This document shows positions 23,298 through 36,648 of a stretch of 64,000 bases of DNA, in pieces. The stretch lies in NCBI GenBank assembly GCA_028386065.3, contig JAKUCV010000901.1, positions 2,207-66,206 of the forward strand. Direction: 5' to 3'. Within the stretch, counting starts at the first letter, position 1. Every line of letters starts with the position of its first letter. The notes below the pieces were generated by a model. It was not told where the DNA came from. It ran no database searches and saw only the letters and a list, made by a program, of their open reading frames with translations. Source of the DNA: Turnera subulata (Eukaryota > Streptophyta > Magnoliopsida > Malpighiales > Passifloraceae). The position numbers were made by a program, and so were the translations under genes.

Positions 23298-26200
23298 TTT
23301 TATTTTTGGAACAATTAAAATCCCGTGAATCGGGAAAAATGGAAAAGCACCTTAGATGAGCTCAAAATGTCTGGGGAAGGCATCCAAAAATCCTTATAAA
23401 TTATCCCCATATTTGTGGAATCATCTTAGGTAGCAGTTGACATGGTGGATTTGGAGACTGCTCTTATGCATTGGTTCATTGGGCCATTGGGGCGCCATTG
23501 GTGCGATTTTTGAGTTTTGAGCTGAAACTTTGATTTTTAAGTTTTGAGCTGAAATTTTCTACACACAACAATAAAAATCCAATCCAACTACCTGAAAAAT
23601 TTCAGAATATTCTGAGATGAGTTAGTCCGAATTTTTATTTTTGGAACAATTAAAATCCCGTAAATCGGGAAAAATGGAAAAGCACCTTAGATGAGCTCAA
23701 ATTGACCGGGAAAGGCATGCAAAAATCCTTATAAATCATCCCCATATTTGTGGAATCATCTTAGGTAGCATTTGACATGGTGGATTTGGAGATTGGTCTA
23801 ATACATTGGTTCACTGGGCCAATGGTGCACCATTGGGGCGCCAGTGGTGCGCTATTGGCTCGCCATTGGTGCAATTTTAGAGTTTTGAGCTGAAATTTTG
23901 ATTTTGAGTTTTGAGCTGACATTTTTTACACAAACCAACAACCAACTACCTGCAAAATTTCAAAATTTTTAAGATGTGGAAGTCCGACTTTTTATTTTTG
24001 GAACAATTAAAATCCCGTGAATCGGGAAAAATGGAAAAGCACCTTAGATGAGCTCAAAATGTCCGGGGAAGGCATCCAAAAATCCTTATAAATTATCCCC
24101 ATATTTGTGGAATCTTCTTAGGTAGCATTTGACGTGGTGTATTTAGAGACTACTCTTATGCTTTGGTTCAATGGGCCATTGGTGCGCTATTGGGGCGCCA
24201 TTGATGCGCTATTGGTGCGCCATTGGTGCGATTTTTAAGTTTTGAGCTGAAACTTTGATTTTTAAGTTTTGAGCAGAAATTTTGTACACACCAAAATAAA
24301 AATCCAATCCAACTACCTGAAAAATTTCAGACTATTCTGAGATGTGGAAGTTCGACTTTTTATTTTTGGAACAATTAAAATCCCGTAAATCGGAAAAAAT
24401 GGAAAAGCACCTCAGATGAGCTCAAAATGTCCGGGGAAGGCATCCAGAAATCCTTATAAATCGTCCCCATATTTGTGGAATCATCTTACGTAGCATTTTG
24501 ACATGTTGGATTTGTCGATTGCTCTTATGCATTGGTTCAGTGGCCCATTGGGGCGCCATTGGTGCGATTTTTGAGTTTTTAGCTGAAATTTTATTTTTCA
24601 GTTTTAAGCTTTAATTTATTACACAAACAAATAAAAACCCAGTCCAACTTCCTGCAAAATTTCAGAATTTTCTGTGATGCGGAAGTCCGATTTTTCATTT
24701 TTGGAACAATTAAAATCCCGTAAAACGGGAAAAATGGAAAAGCACCTCAGATGAGCTCAAAATGTCGGGGAAGGCATCCAAATATCCTTTTAAATCAACC
24801 CCATGTTTGTGGATTCTTCTTACGTTGCATTTGACATGGTGGATTTGGAGATTGCTCGTTGGGGCGCCATTGGTGCGATTTTTGAGTTTTGAGCTGAAAT
24901 TAGGATTTTTTAGTTTTGAGCTGAAATTTTGGACAAAAATCATTAATAACCCAATCCAACTACCAGAAAAATTTTAAAATTTTCTGAGAAGCAGAGGTCC
25001 GATTTTCATTTTTGGAACAATTAAAATCCTGTAAAACGGGACAAATGGAAAAGCACCCCCGATGAGCTCAAAATGTCCGGGAAACGCATTCAAAAAACCT
25101 TATAAATCATCTTCATATTTTTGGAATAAACTTAGGTAGCGTTTGACACGATGGATTTGGAGATTGCTCTTATGCATTGGCTCACTAGGCCATTGGTGCG
25201 CTATTGGGGCGCCATTGCTGCGCTATTGGTGCGCCATTGGTGCGATTTTTGAATTTTGAGGAGAAACTTTGATTTTTGTGTTTTCAGCTGAAATTTTGTA
25301 CACACACCAATAAAAATCCAATCCAAATACCAGCAAAATTTTAAATTTTTCTGAGATGTGGAAGTTTGACTTTTTGTTTTTGGAAGAATTAAAATCCCGT
25401 AAATCGGGAAAAATGGTAAAGCACCTCAGATGAGGTCAAAATGTCCAGGGAAGGCATCCAAAAATCCTTATAAATCATCCCCATACTTTTGGAATCATCT
25501 TAGGTAGCATTTGACGTGGTGGATTTGGAGATTGCTCATTGGTGTGCCATTGGTGCGCTACTGGTGCGATTTTTGTGTTTTGAGCTGAAATTTTGTACAC
25601 CCACGTCTAAAAATCCAGTTCAACTACCTGCAAAATTACAGAATTTTCTGAGATGTGGAATTCCGACATTTTATTTCTGCAACAATTAAAATCCCATAAA
25701 TCAGGAAAAATGGAAAAGCATCTCAGATGAGCTCAAAATGTCTGGGGAAGGCATCCAAAAATCCTTATAAATCTTCCCCATGTTTGTCGAATCATCTTAG
25801 GTAGCATTTTACGTGGTGGAATTGGAGATTGCTCTTATTCATTGGTTCACTGGGCCATTGGTGCGCTATTGGGGCGCCAATGGTGCGCTATTGGTGCAAT
25901 TTTAGAGTTTTGAGCTGACATTGTGTACACAAACCATTAAAAATCCAATCCAACTACCTGAAAAATTTCAAAATTTTCTGAGAAGTGGAAGTCCGACTTT
26001 TTATTTTTGGAACAACTAAAATCCCGTAAATCGGGAAAAATGGGATTGCACCTTAGACGAGCTCAAAATGGCCGGGGAAGGCATCCAAAAATCCTTATAA
26101 ATCATCCCCACATTTGTGGAATCGTCTTAGCTAATGTTTGACATGTTGGATTTGGAGATTGCTCTTATGCATTGGTTCATTGGGCCATTGGTGCGCTATT

Positions 26201-26844
26201 GGTGCGCCGTTGATGCGCTATTGTTCCGCCGTTGGTGCGATTTTAGAGTTTTGAGCTGAACTTTTGTACACACAACAATAAAAATCCAATCCAACTACCT
26301 GAAAAATTTCAGAATATTCTGAGAAGCGGGAGTTCGATTTTTTATTTTTGGAACAATTAAAATCCAGTAAATCGGGAAAAATGGAAAAGCACCTCAGTTG
26401 AGCTCAAAATGTCCGCGGAAGGCATCCAGAAATCCTAATAAATCATCCCCATATTTTTGAATCATCTTAGATAGCATTTGACATGTTGGATTTGGAGATT
26501 GGTCTTATGCATTGGTTCACTGGCCCGTTGGGGCGCCATTGGTGCGCTATTGGGGCGCCATTGGTGCGATTTTTGAGTTTTGAGCTGAAATTTTGATGTT
26601 TAAGTTTTCAGCTGAAATTTTTTACAAAAACAAATAAAAACCCAACCCAACTACCTGCAAAATTTCAAAATTTTATGAGAAATGGAAGTACGACTTTCCA
26701 TTTTTTGAATCATTAAAATCCCATAAATCGGGAAAAATGTAAAAGCACCCCAGATGACCTCAAAATTTTGAGGAAGGAATCCAAAAATCCTCATAAATCA
26801 TCCCCATATTTGTGGAATCATCTTAGGTAGCATTTGACATGGTG

Positions 26845-26870
26845 GATTTGGAGATTTTGTACACCCAAAA
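26845..26870 (+). repeat. Satellite monomer with minirepeat domain deleted
   Basis: The flanking landmark GGATTTGGAGATT runs straight into TTGTACACCC, so the GCATTGG landmark and all 11-bp units are missing. A second such monomer lies at about 27825 (GGATTTGGAAATTTAGTACAC). The minirepeat domain behaves as a unit that can be lost. Confidence 0.75.
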
Positions 26871-29800
26871 ATATAAATCCAATCCAATTACCTGCAAAAT
26901 TTCAGATTTTTCTGAGATGTGGAAGTCGGATTTTTTATTTTTGGAACAATTAAAATCCCGTAAATCCGAAAAAATGGAAAAGCACCTCAGATGAACTCAA
27001 AATCATCCCCATATTTGTGGAAACATCTTAGGTAGCATTTGACATGGTGGATTTGGAGATTGCTCTTATGCATTGGTTCTCTGGGCCATTGGTGCGCTAT
27101 TGGGGCACCATTGGTGCGCCATTGATGCGCTATCGGGGCGCTATTGGTGCACCACTGGTGCGCCATTGGTTGGTTTTTTTAGTTTTTAGCTGAAATTTTG
27201 ATTTTTGAGTTTTGAGCTGAAATTTTGTACACACACCAATAAAAATGCAATCCAACTACCAGAGAAATTTCAGATTTTTCTGAGAAGTGGAAGTTCGATT
27301 TTTTTTTTTGGAAGAATTAAAATCTCGTAAATCGGGAAAATGGAAAAGCACCTCAGATGAGCTCAAAATGTCCGGGGAAGGCATCCAAAAATACTTATAA
27401 GTCATCCCCATATTTGTGGAATCATCATAGATAGCATTTTAGATGGTGCATTTGGAGATTGCTCTTATGCATTGGTTCACTGGGCCACTGGTGCGCCTTT
27501 GGGGCGCCATTGGTGTGCTATTGGTGCGCCACTAGTGCAATTTTTGACTTTTGTGCTGAAATTTTGATTTTTGAGTTTTGAGCTGAAATTTTGTACACAC
27601 ATGAAAAAAAAATCCACTCTAACTACCAGCAAAATTTCAGATTTTTCTGAGAAGTGGAAGTCCGACTTTTTATTTTTGGAACAATTAAAATCCCGTAAAT
27701 TGAAAAAAATGGAAAAGCACCCCAGATGAACTCAAAATGTCTGGGGAAGGCATCCAAAAATCCTTATAAATCATCCCGATATTTGTGGAATCATCTTAGG
27801 TAGCATTTGACAAGGTGGATTTGGAAATTTAGTACACACACGAATAAAAATCCAATCCAACTACCTGCAAAATTACACTAAAAAGACTCTACACGAAGTC
27901 CGACTTTTTATTTTTGGAACAATTAAAATCCCGTAAATCGGCAAAAATGGAAAAGCACCTCAGGTGAACTCAAAATCCTTATAAATCACCCCCATATTTG
28001 TGGAATCAGCTTAGGTAGCATCTGACATGGTGGATTTGGAGATTGCTCTTATGCATTGGTTCACTGGGCCATTGGTTTGCTATTGGGGCGCCATCGGGGC
28101 GCCATTGATGCGCTATTGGGGCGCTATTAGTGCGCCATTGGTTGGTTTTTTTAGTTTTGAGCTGAAATTTTGGTTTTTGAGTTTTGAGCTGAAATTTTGT
28201 ACACACACCAATCAAAATTCAATCCAACTACCTGCACAATTTCAGATTTTTCTGAGATGTGGAAGTCTGACCTTTTTTTTTTTGGAACAATTAAAATCCC
28301 GTAAATCGGAAAAAATGGAAAAGCACTTCAGATGAGCTCAAAATGTCCGAGGAAGGCCTCCAAAAAGTCTATAAATCATCCCAATTTCTATGGAATCATC
28401 ATAGGTTGCATTTTACATGGTGGATTTGGATATTGCTCATTGGTGCGCCATTGGTGCGCTATTGGTACGATTTTTATGTTTTGAGCTGAAGTTTTGATTT
28501 TTGAGTTTTGAGCTCAAGTTTTGAACACACAGAAAAAAAAATTAAATCCAACTATCTGCAAAATTTCAGATTTTTCTGAGATGTGAAAGTCTGAATTTTT
28601 ATTGTTGGAACAATTAAAATCCCGTAAATCGGAAAAAATGGAAAAGCATCTCAGATGATCTCAAAAAGTCCGGGGAAGGCACCCAAAAATCCTTATAAAT
28701 ACTTCCCATATTTTTGGAATCATCATAGGTAGCATTTGAAATGGTGGCTTTGGTGATTGCTCTTATGCATTGGTTTACTGGGCCAATGGTGCACTATTGG
28801 GGCGCCATTGGGGCGCCATTGGTGCGATTTTTAAGGTTTGAGCTGAAATTTTAATTTCTTACTTTTGAGCTGAAATTTTGTACAAACACTATTAAAAATC
28901 CAGTCCAACTGGTTGCAATATTTTAAATTTTTCAGGGAAGTGGAAGTCCAACTTTTGATTTTTGGAACAATTAAAATCCCGTAAATCGGGAAAAATGGAA
29001 AAGCACCTCAGATTAGCTCAAAAAATCCGGGGAAGGCACCCAAAAATCCTTATAAATACTCCCCATATTTTTGGAATCATCATAGGTAGCATTTGACATG
29101 GTGGATTTGGTGATTGCTCTTATGCATTGGTTCACTGGGCCATTGGTGCGCTATTGGGGCGCCATTTGTGCGATTTTTGAGTTTTGAGCTGAAATTTTAA
29201 TTTTTGACATTTAAGCTGAAATTTTGTACACACACCAATAAAAATACAATCCAACTACCTACAAAATTTCAGATTTTTCTGAGATGTGGAAGTCTGACTT
29301 TTTATTTTTGGAACAATTAAAATCCCGTAAATCGGAAAAAATGGAAAGGCACCTCGGATGAGCTCAAAATGTCTGGGGAAGGCACCCAAAAATCCTTACA
29401 AATCATCCCCATATTTTTGGAATCATCTTAGGTAGCATTTGACATGGTGGATTTGGAGATTGCTCTTATGCATTGGTTCACTGGGCCATTAGGGCGATAT
29501 TGGGGCGCCAATGGTGCGCTATTGGTGCGCTATTGGGGCGCCATTGGTGCGATTTTTGGGTTTTGAGCTGAAATTTTGATTTTTGAGTTGAAATTTTGTA
29601 CACACATCAATAAAAATAAAATCCAACTACCTAAAAAATTTCAGATTTTTTTGAGAAGTGGAAGTCCGAATTTTTATTTTTTGGAACAATTAAAATCCCA
29701 TAAATCGGAAAAAATGGAAAAGCACCTCAGATGAGCTCAAAATGTCCGGGGAAGGCATCCAAAAATCCTTATAAATCAACCCCATATTTTTGGAATCATC

Positions 29801-32800
29801 ATAGGTAGCATTTTACATGGTTGATTTGGAGATTGCTCTTATACATTGATTCACTGGGCCATTGGTGCACGCTATTGGGGCGCATTGGTGCGATTTTTGA
29901 GTTTTGAGGTGAAATTTTGATTTTTGAGTTTTGAGCTAAAATTTTGTACACACACAAATAAAACTCCAATCCAACTACCTGCAAAATTTCAGAATTTTAT
30001 GAGATGGGGAAGTCCAATTTTTTATTTTTGGAACAATTAAAATCCGGTAAATCAGAAAAAAATGGAAAAGCACCTCAGATGAGCTCAAAAAGTCCAAGGA
30101 AGGCATCCAAAAAGTCTTATAAATCGTCCCCATTTTTGTGGAATCATCATAGGTTGCATTTTACTTGGTGGATTTAGAGATTGCTCATTGGTGCGCCATT
30201 TGCGCGCCAATGGTGTGCTATTGGTACGATTTTTATGTTTTGAGCTGAAATTTTCATTTTTGAGTTTCGAGCTCAAGTTTTGAACACAAACCAATAAAAA
30301 TCCAACGAAACTACCTGAAAATTTGAGAATTTTCTGAGAAGTGGACGTCTGACTTTTTATTTTTGGAACAATTACAATCCCGTAAATCGGGAAAAATGGA
30401 AAAGCACCTCAGATGAGCTCAAAATGTCCGAGGAAGGACCCAAAAATCCCTATAAATCATCCCCATACTTTTGGAATAATCTTAGGTAGCATTTGACATG
30501 GTGGATTTGGAGATTTCTCTTATGCATTGGTTCACTGGGCCATTGGTGCGCTATTGGGGCGCCATTGGGGCGCTATTGGTGCGCCATTTGTGCGATTTTT
30601 GAGTTTTGAGCTGAAATTTTGATTTTTGAGTTGAAATTTTGTACACACATCAATAAAAATAAAATCCAACTACCTAAAAAATTTCAGATTTTTTTGAGAA
30701 GTGGAAGTCCGACTTTTTATTTTTTGGAACAATTAAAATCCCATAAATCGGAAAAAATGGAAAAGCACCTCAGATGAGCTCAGAATGTCCGTGGAAGGCA
30801 CCAAAAAATCCTTATAAATCATCCCCATATTTTTTGAATCATCTTAGGTAGCATTTCACATGGTGGATTTGGAGATTGCTCTTATGCATTGGTTCTCTCT
30901 GCCATTGGTGCGCTATTGGGGCGCTATTGGGGCTCCATTGGTGCGATTTTTGACTTTTGAGCTGAAATTTTGATTTTTGACTTTTGAGCTTAAATTTTGT
31001 ACACACACCAATAAACATCCAATCCAACTAGCTGCAAAATTTCAGATTTTTCTGAGAAATGGAAGTCCAACTTTTTATTTTTGGGACAATTAAAATCCCG
31101 TAAATCGGAAAAAATGCCAAAGCACCTCAGATCAGCTCAAAATGTCCGGGGAAGGCATGCAAAAATCCTTACAAATCATCCCCACATTTGTGAAATCATC
31201 ATAGGTAGAATTTTACACGGTGGATTTAGAGATTGCTCTTATGCATTGATTCACTCGGCCATTGGTGCGCTATTGGTGCGCCATTGGTGAGCTATTGGTG
31301 CGATTTTTGAGTTTTGGGCTGAAATTTTTATTTTTGAGTTTTGAGCTGAAGTTTTGTACACACACCAATAAAAATTCAATCCAACTGCAAAATTTTCGAA
31401 TTTTCTGAGATGTAAAAGTTCGACTTTTTATTTTTGGAACAATTAAAATCCCATAAATCGGGAAAAATGGAAAAGCACCTCAGATGACCTCAAAATGTCC
31501 GAGGAAGGGATCCAAAAATCCTTAGAAATCATCCCCATAATTTTTGAATCATCTTAGGTAGCATTTAACATGGTGGATTTGGAGATTGCTCATTGGTGCG
31601 CCATTGTTGCGCTATTGGGGCACTAATGGTGTACTGTTGGTGCGATTTTTGAGTTTTGAACTGAATTTCTGATTTTTGAGTTTTGAGCTGAAATTTCGTA
31701 CACACATGAATAAAAATCTAGTCCAACTACCTGCAAAATTTGAGAATTTTCTATGGAGTGGAAGTCCGACTTTCGATTTTTGGAACAATTAAAATCCCGT
31801 AAACCGGGAAAAATGGAAAAGCACCTTAGATGGGCTCAAAATGTCAGGGGAAGGCACCCAAAAATCCTTATAAAACATCCCCATATTTATGGATTCATCT
31901 TAGGTAGCATTTAACATGGTGGATTTGGCGATTGCTCATTGGTTCACTGCGCCATTGGTGCGCTATTGGGGCGCCATTGGTGCAATTTTTGTGTTTTGAG
32001 CTGAAATTTTGATTTTTGAGTTTTGAACTGAAATTTTAATTTTTGATTTTTGAGTTTTGTACACATACGAATAAAAATCCAGTTCAACTGCCTGCAAAAT
32101 TCCAGAATTTTTTGTGAAGTGGAAGTCCGACTTTTGATTTTTGGAACAATTAAAATTCTGTAAACTGGAAAAATGGAATAGCACCTCAGATGACCTCAAA
32201 ATGTCCGAGGAAGGGATTCAAAAATCATAATAAATCATCCCCATAATTCTGGAATCATCTTAGGTAGCATTTAACATTGTGGATTTGGAGATTGCTCATT
32301 GGTGCGCTGCTATTGGGGCGCCTTTGGTGCACTCTTGGTGTGATTTTTGAGTTTTGAAACTGAAATTTTAATTTTTGAGTTTTGAGCTGAAATTTGGTAC
32401 ACACACGAACAAAATTCCAGTCCAACTACCTGCAAAATTTCAGAATTTCCTGTGAAGTGGAATTCCGACTTTGGATTTTTGGAACAATTAAAATCCCGTA
32501 AACCGGGAAAAATGGAAAAGCACCTCAGATGAGCTCAAAATGTCAGGGGAAGGCACCCAAAAATCCTTATAAATCATCCCCATATTTCAGGAATCATCTT
32601 AGGTAGCATTTGACGTGGTGGATTTGGAGATTGCTGTTTTGCATTGGTTCACTGATTGGTGCGAGGTTGGGGCGCCATTAGTGCGCTATTGGTGCGCTAT
32701 TGGGGCGCTATTGGGGCGCCATTGGTGCGATTTTTGAGTTTTGAGCTGAAATTTTGATTTTTGAGTTTTGAGCGGAAATTTTGTACACACGACAATAAAA

Positions 32801-33800
32801 ATCCAATCCAACTACCTGCAAAATTTCAGATTTTTCTGAGAAATGGAAGTCCAACTTTTTATGTTTGGAACAATTAAAATCCCGTAAATCGGAAAAAATG
32901 AAAAAGTTCCTCAGATGAGCTCAAAATGTCCGGGGAAGGCATCCAAAAAGTCTTATAAATCGTTCCCATTTTTGTGGAATCATCATAGGTTGCATTTTAC
33001 ATGGTGGATTTGGAGATTGCTCTTATGCATTGGTTCACTGAGCCATTGGTGCGCTATTGGTGCGACAATGCTGCGATTTTTGAGTTTTGAGGAGAAATTT
33101 TAATTTTTAATTTTTGAGCTGAAATTGTGTACACACACCAATAAAAATTCAATCCAACTACCTGCAAATCTTCAGATTTTTTGAGATGTGGAAGTCCGAT
33201 TTTTATTTTTGGAACAATTAAAATCCCGTAAATCGGGAAAAATGGAAAAGCACCTCAGATGACCTCAAAATGTCCGAGGAAGGCATCCAAAAATCCCTAT
33301 AAATCAACCTCATATTTGCGGAATCATCTTGGGCAGCATTTGACATGCTGGATTTGGAGATTGCTCTTATGCATTGGTTCACTGGGCCATTGGTGCGCTA
33401 TTGGGGCGCCGTTGATGCGCCATTGGGACGCTATTGGTGCCCCATTGGTGAGCTATTGGTGCGATTTTTGAGTTTTGACCTGAAATTTTGTTTTTTGAGT
33501 TTTTAGCAGAAATTTTGTACACACACCAATAAAAATCCAATCCAACTACCTGCAAAATTTCAGAATTGTCTGAGAAGTGGAAGCCCGATTTTTTATTTTT
33601 GGAACAAATAAAATCCCGTAAATTGAAAAAAATGGAAAAGCACCTCAGATGAGCTCAAAAATGTCCGGGGAAGCCATCCTAAAATCCTTATAAATCATCC
33701 CCACATTTGTGGAATCATCGTAGGTAGCATTTTACATAGTGGATTTGGAGATAGCTCCTATCCATTGGTTCACTAGGCCATAGGTGCGCTATTGGGGCGC

Positions 33801-33804
33801 CATT
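33801..33804. repeat. Target duplication CATT of the LTR element (left copy)
   Basis: CATT precedes the 5' LTR and recurs at 37107-37110 directly after the 3' LTR. It is only 4 bp and falls within a satellite minirepeat where CATT is common, so the evidence is supportive rather than strong. Confidence 0.6.
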
Positions 33805-34262
33805 TGTCACGACCCCGGAATCCTAGTGCGCATAGGAGTCCGGAATCCTAGTGTGCATAGGAGTTCGAGTTGGGTTGGGACACTACTTTGGTTGTTGGTA
33901 GGAATCCTATTGTGACTAGGAGTAGCTAACCTTGTTGTATTAGGATTGGGTTTGTGTGGGGGTTAAGTAAACCGAGTTTGTGTTGGACTAGGATTACTTA
34001 GCACTATCAAACTAGGAGAGAGCCTTGCGGCACCTATATAAATAGGACGCGTGAGGGGGGGTTGTTGGGCGTGTATTATTGTTGATGGTTTATTAATAAT
34101 AGTACCGAGTCTTCTCCCAATTATTTCCCTTGCTTTATTATTCTCTTGGCTCTCTCTCTTCGTTGTGTTTGCGTGTGGTAGGCTTACAAGTTAAGGGACG
34201 ATCTTGCTTGTGCCGCACGGTGAGAGTGTGCATCCGCTGCGCCACACTCTTGGCCCGTGACA
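33805..34262 (+). repeat. 5' LTR of the 33805-37106 element
   Basis: It starts TGTCACGACCCCGG with a short direct repeat (GGAATCCTAGTGCGCATAGG, then a variant copy). A strong TATA box, CTATATAAATAGG, lies at 34034-34046. It ends CGTGACA directly before the primer-binding site. Confidence 0.93.
34034..34046 (+). promoter_or_regulatory. TATA box in the 5' LTR
   Basis: CTATATAAATAGG lies about 230 bp into the LTR. The same box is at about 36878-36890 in the 3' LTR. It probably sets the retroelement transcript start, roughly 30 bp downstream. Confidence 0.75.
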
Positions 34263-34289
34263 AGTGGTAGCGGAGCTTGACTTGCTGTT

Positions 34290-34615
34290 GACTTGCCGTT
34301 GGTGCCTTTTGGTTCGCCGTTGGTGCCTTTTGGTTCGCCGTTGGTGCGATTTGGTGCGCTGCTGGTTCTGGTGGGTGCGCCAATTGTTTCGCGGGTGCAG
34401 ATCTGGGCGTGCCTTTTGGTTCGCAGGTGCAGGTCTTGGCGCGCCTTTTTGCTCGACTGGGTGCGCTTTCTGGGTTCTGCTGGGCGCGCCTTTTTGCTCG
34501 ACTGGGCGCGCCTTTTGGCTCGACCGGGCGCACTTTTTGGCGCGACTGGGCGCGCCTTTTGGCTCGACTGGGCGCACTTTTGGCTCGACTGGGCGCACTT
34601 TTTGTGCGATTGGGC
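34290..34615 (+). repeat. Degenerate minisatellite in the element's internal region
   Basis: The first part repeats a unit like TTTTGGTTCGCCGTTGGTGC. The second repeats a unit like TTTTGGCTCGACTGGGCGCGC about seven times with variants. The runs keep several frames open on both strands, which explains the long frame on the minus strand here. Part of the first unit resembles the satellite minirepeat GGTTCGCCATTGGTGCG. Confidence 0.7.
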
Positions 34616-35773
34616 TGCAGCAAGGCTGGTTGGTACAGAAACTTTTTATATAAATTCACACGCACTCTTGAAGGTAATTTTGAGGCTTGGTTTTGTCTTG
34701 GAGTTGTTGAATCTTTTTGTTGCTGTTGGTCGACTTTTTCTGTGGTGTTGCCTTGTCGATATCTTTTCTGTGGGCTGTCTTGGTGCGGGCTGGAGGCGGG
34801 AATTGCTTGCTGGATGCGTGCAGGTGCTGCTGGTTTTGGCGTGAGACGGGCAGACTTGGTGTGACAGGAGGCAGGAATTGGTGCTGCGGGTTGCGCATCG
34901 ACACTGGGCAGATTCAGTGCGGCTGGTTTGGGCAGGAACGAGGAGTGCGACTTCAAACAAAGGTACCTGGTTCTTTTGCTTCAAGAGGGGAAGGAGAATC
35001 AAGTGGTTTTATTTGTTTTTCCTGGTTGACTTTTGTTGGTGCTTGGACAAAGTGCAATCTTGTTGTTGCATTCTTTGCTGGCCGATTGGTGCATCTTATG
35101 GAGAGGTGTAGATTGGCTTGGTGTTTGGACAGCAAGTTTTGTGGAGCTTTGGAGCAGACAAAGGTGACTAGGGTGGGCAGAGAAGGATTTGAAGCTTTTA
35201 CTTGAGTTTTCTTGGTGTTTTTCTGTGGCTTGATCATACTTGGTTGCTGAAATTGTTTGCGCGACCGTGGTGTTTGTCGGGTGCTAGCTGATTACTGTGA
35301 GCGCTGGTGCGTTATTGGCGAGCTGATCAGGCGTGTTCTGGTGCGGTTGGGTGCTGGTGGTACACGCTGGACGATTGGTAGGCTGCTTGGCGTGGGCTGG
35401 TGCGCAGAATTGGCGGGGCTGCACACAATTGGCGCAGGTTGGGCGTGAAATTGCGTGGGACGGTACACGGGTGCAAGGCAATTTTGGGAGCAACTGTTGT
35501 TGGTGTGGAGTCAAGACAGGTTCCAAGGAGAAACTTGGTGGGGTTTGGCTTCAGGAGAAGGACTAGACTCAAGGGAACTTTCTTGGTGCTTGGAAACAAA
35601 GTGCACGGGTTGCTTGGCTTGGTTCTTGGTCGAATTGTGGAGACTCTTGGGAGTGCAATTGGAGAGAACTTTGGACAGCAAGGAGTGTGGATACTTTGTG
35701 AGCATCTAGGAGGGGATTTTGCAAGGTCAGACTTGGTTGCTGGAGCAAAATTGCGCGGGGAGTCCTTGGTGAA

Positions 35774-36637
35774 TTGCGGGTGTGGAGAGCTTCGTTCGAA
35801 GTTGCACTTGGCAAGCTTGGACGGGTTGCGTGGAAATTTTGTGGCATACAAGAAGGCTGTTGCGGATTGACGCCGGACTGGAGAGTTGGTGTGATGGATT
35901 TTACGGAGATCCTAGACACACACAAACGACGGTTGGCGGGTGCGAATGCGACTCATTCTATGGATGGTGGACATGGTGTTGGGACGTTCATTGGTGCTGG
36001 GTGCGGGTTTGCATGGCATGATGAGACGGACATTCATGGCTTATCCAGGATTGAGGGACCGTTGAGGGAGCGAGGTATAGTTCTTTCACGGGCCGATTTC
36101 GGGACAGAGATCGGGTGCTCTTCATTCACAAGGGACTGTGATGGTTCGGGTGGTGGAGAGGGTTCCAGCGAGGAATGCACAACGGGCAGAGTTGGCATGA
36201 AGCTTGGGGTACGGTGTAGATTCTTACATCGGGTGCGCGGGTACGCGGACGGACACGTTCTCGGGGTAGAGACGGGTTCAGCGACGTTGCTTGGAGCCAT
36301 AGGATTACATGGTGAGCGACGGGATACAAGTACAAGGACGTTGCTTGGAGTCATGGGATTACATGATGAGCAGCGGGTTTCACTTGTTCAAGGTTGCGGG
36401 GATAGTAGCCGAAGTTCAAGTGGGCATGCAAGTGATTGGGAACCGGATATGGCTGGGTACGGGTCATGGTTTGATCAGGAGCATGGGTTTTGTTCGATGG
36501 TTCGGTGGCTTTGGCATTTCGAGGAGTGGAAGGATTTTCACAAAGCGAAGTGGAAGCGTGAACATCGGAAGCGACTATTCGAGGGTCGAGTAGCTGTGGT
36601 GCATCATCGGGTTGCAACGAGGGCGTTGCAAGATTAG
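35774..36637 (+). CDS. Unrecognised 287-residue open frame in the non-autonomous LTR element
   Basis: I do not recognise this protein. It is the longest plus-strand frame in the element and stops 12 bases before the 3' LTR. It is rich in Gly, Arg and Cys, lacks a zinc knuckle, protease or reverse-transcriptase motif, and has no clear signal peptide or membrane segment. An imperfect internal duplication gives TLLGAIGLHGER followed by TLLGVMGLHDEQ. The region is GC-rich with few stops, and overlapping frames exist on both strands, so chance is a real explanation. It is listed because it is open for 864 bases and co-linear with the element. Confidence 0.25.
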   Translation: MRVWRASFEVALGKLGRVAWKFCGIQEGCCGLTPDWRVGVMDFTEILDTHKRRLAGANATHSMDGGHGVGTFIGAGCGFAWHDETDIHGLSRIEGPLRERGIVLSRADFGTEIGCSSFTRDCDGSGGGEGSSEECTTGRVGMKLGVRCRFLHRVRGYADGHVLGVETGSATLLGAIGLHGERRDTSTRTLLGVMGLHDEQRVSLVQGCGDSSRSSSGHASDWEPDMAGYGSWFDQEHGFCSMVRWLWHFEEWKDFHKAKWKREHRKRLFEGRVAVVHHRVATRALQD

Positions 36638-36648
36638 GTGGTGGAGAA

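Larger units (their letters stand above)
23298..33804 (+). repeat. Satellite array, forward block 2 (about 31 monomers)
   Basis: This is the same monomer family and orientation as 4850-21519. The first units (to about 24000) match the homogenised variants. From about 24500 on, monomers are individually more diverged, and no clear higher-order period is visible by eye. Two short monomers lack the whole 11-bp minirepeat domain (see 26845 and 27825). The block ends where the LTR element at 33805 inserted into a GGCGCCATT minirepeat. Confidence 0.9.

Noticed and set aside
34138..34956. 272-codon minus-strand frame rich in Pro, Ala and Arg
   Set aside because: It lies across the low-stop minisatellite and the LTR end, antisense to the element, with overlapping frames on the other strand. 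Composition explains it.
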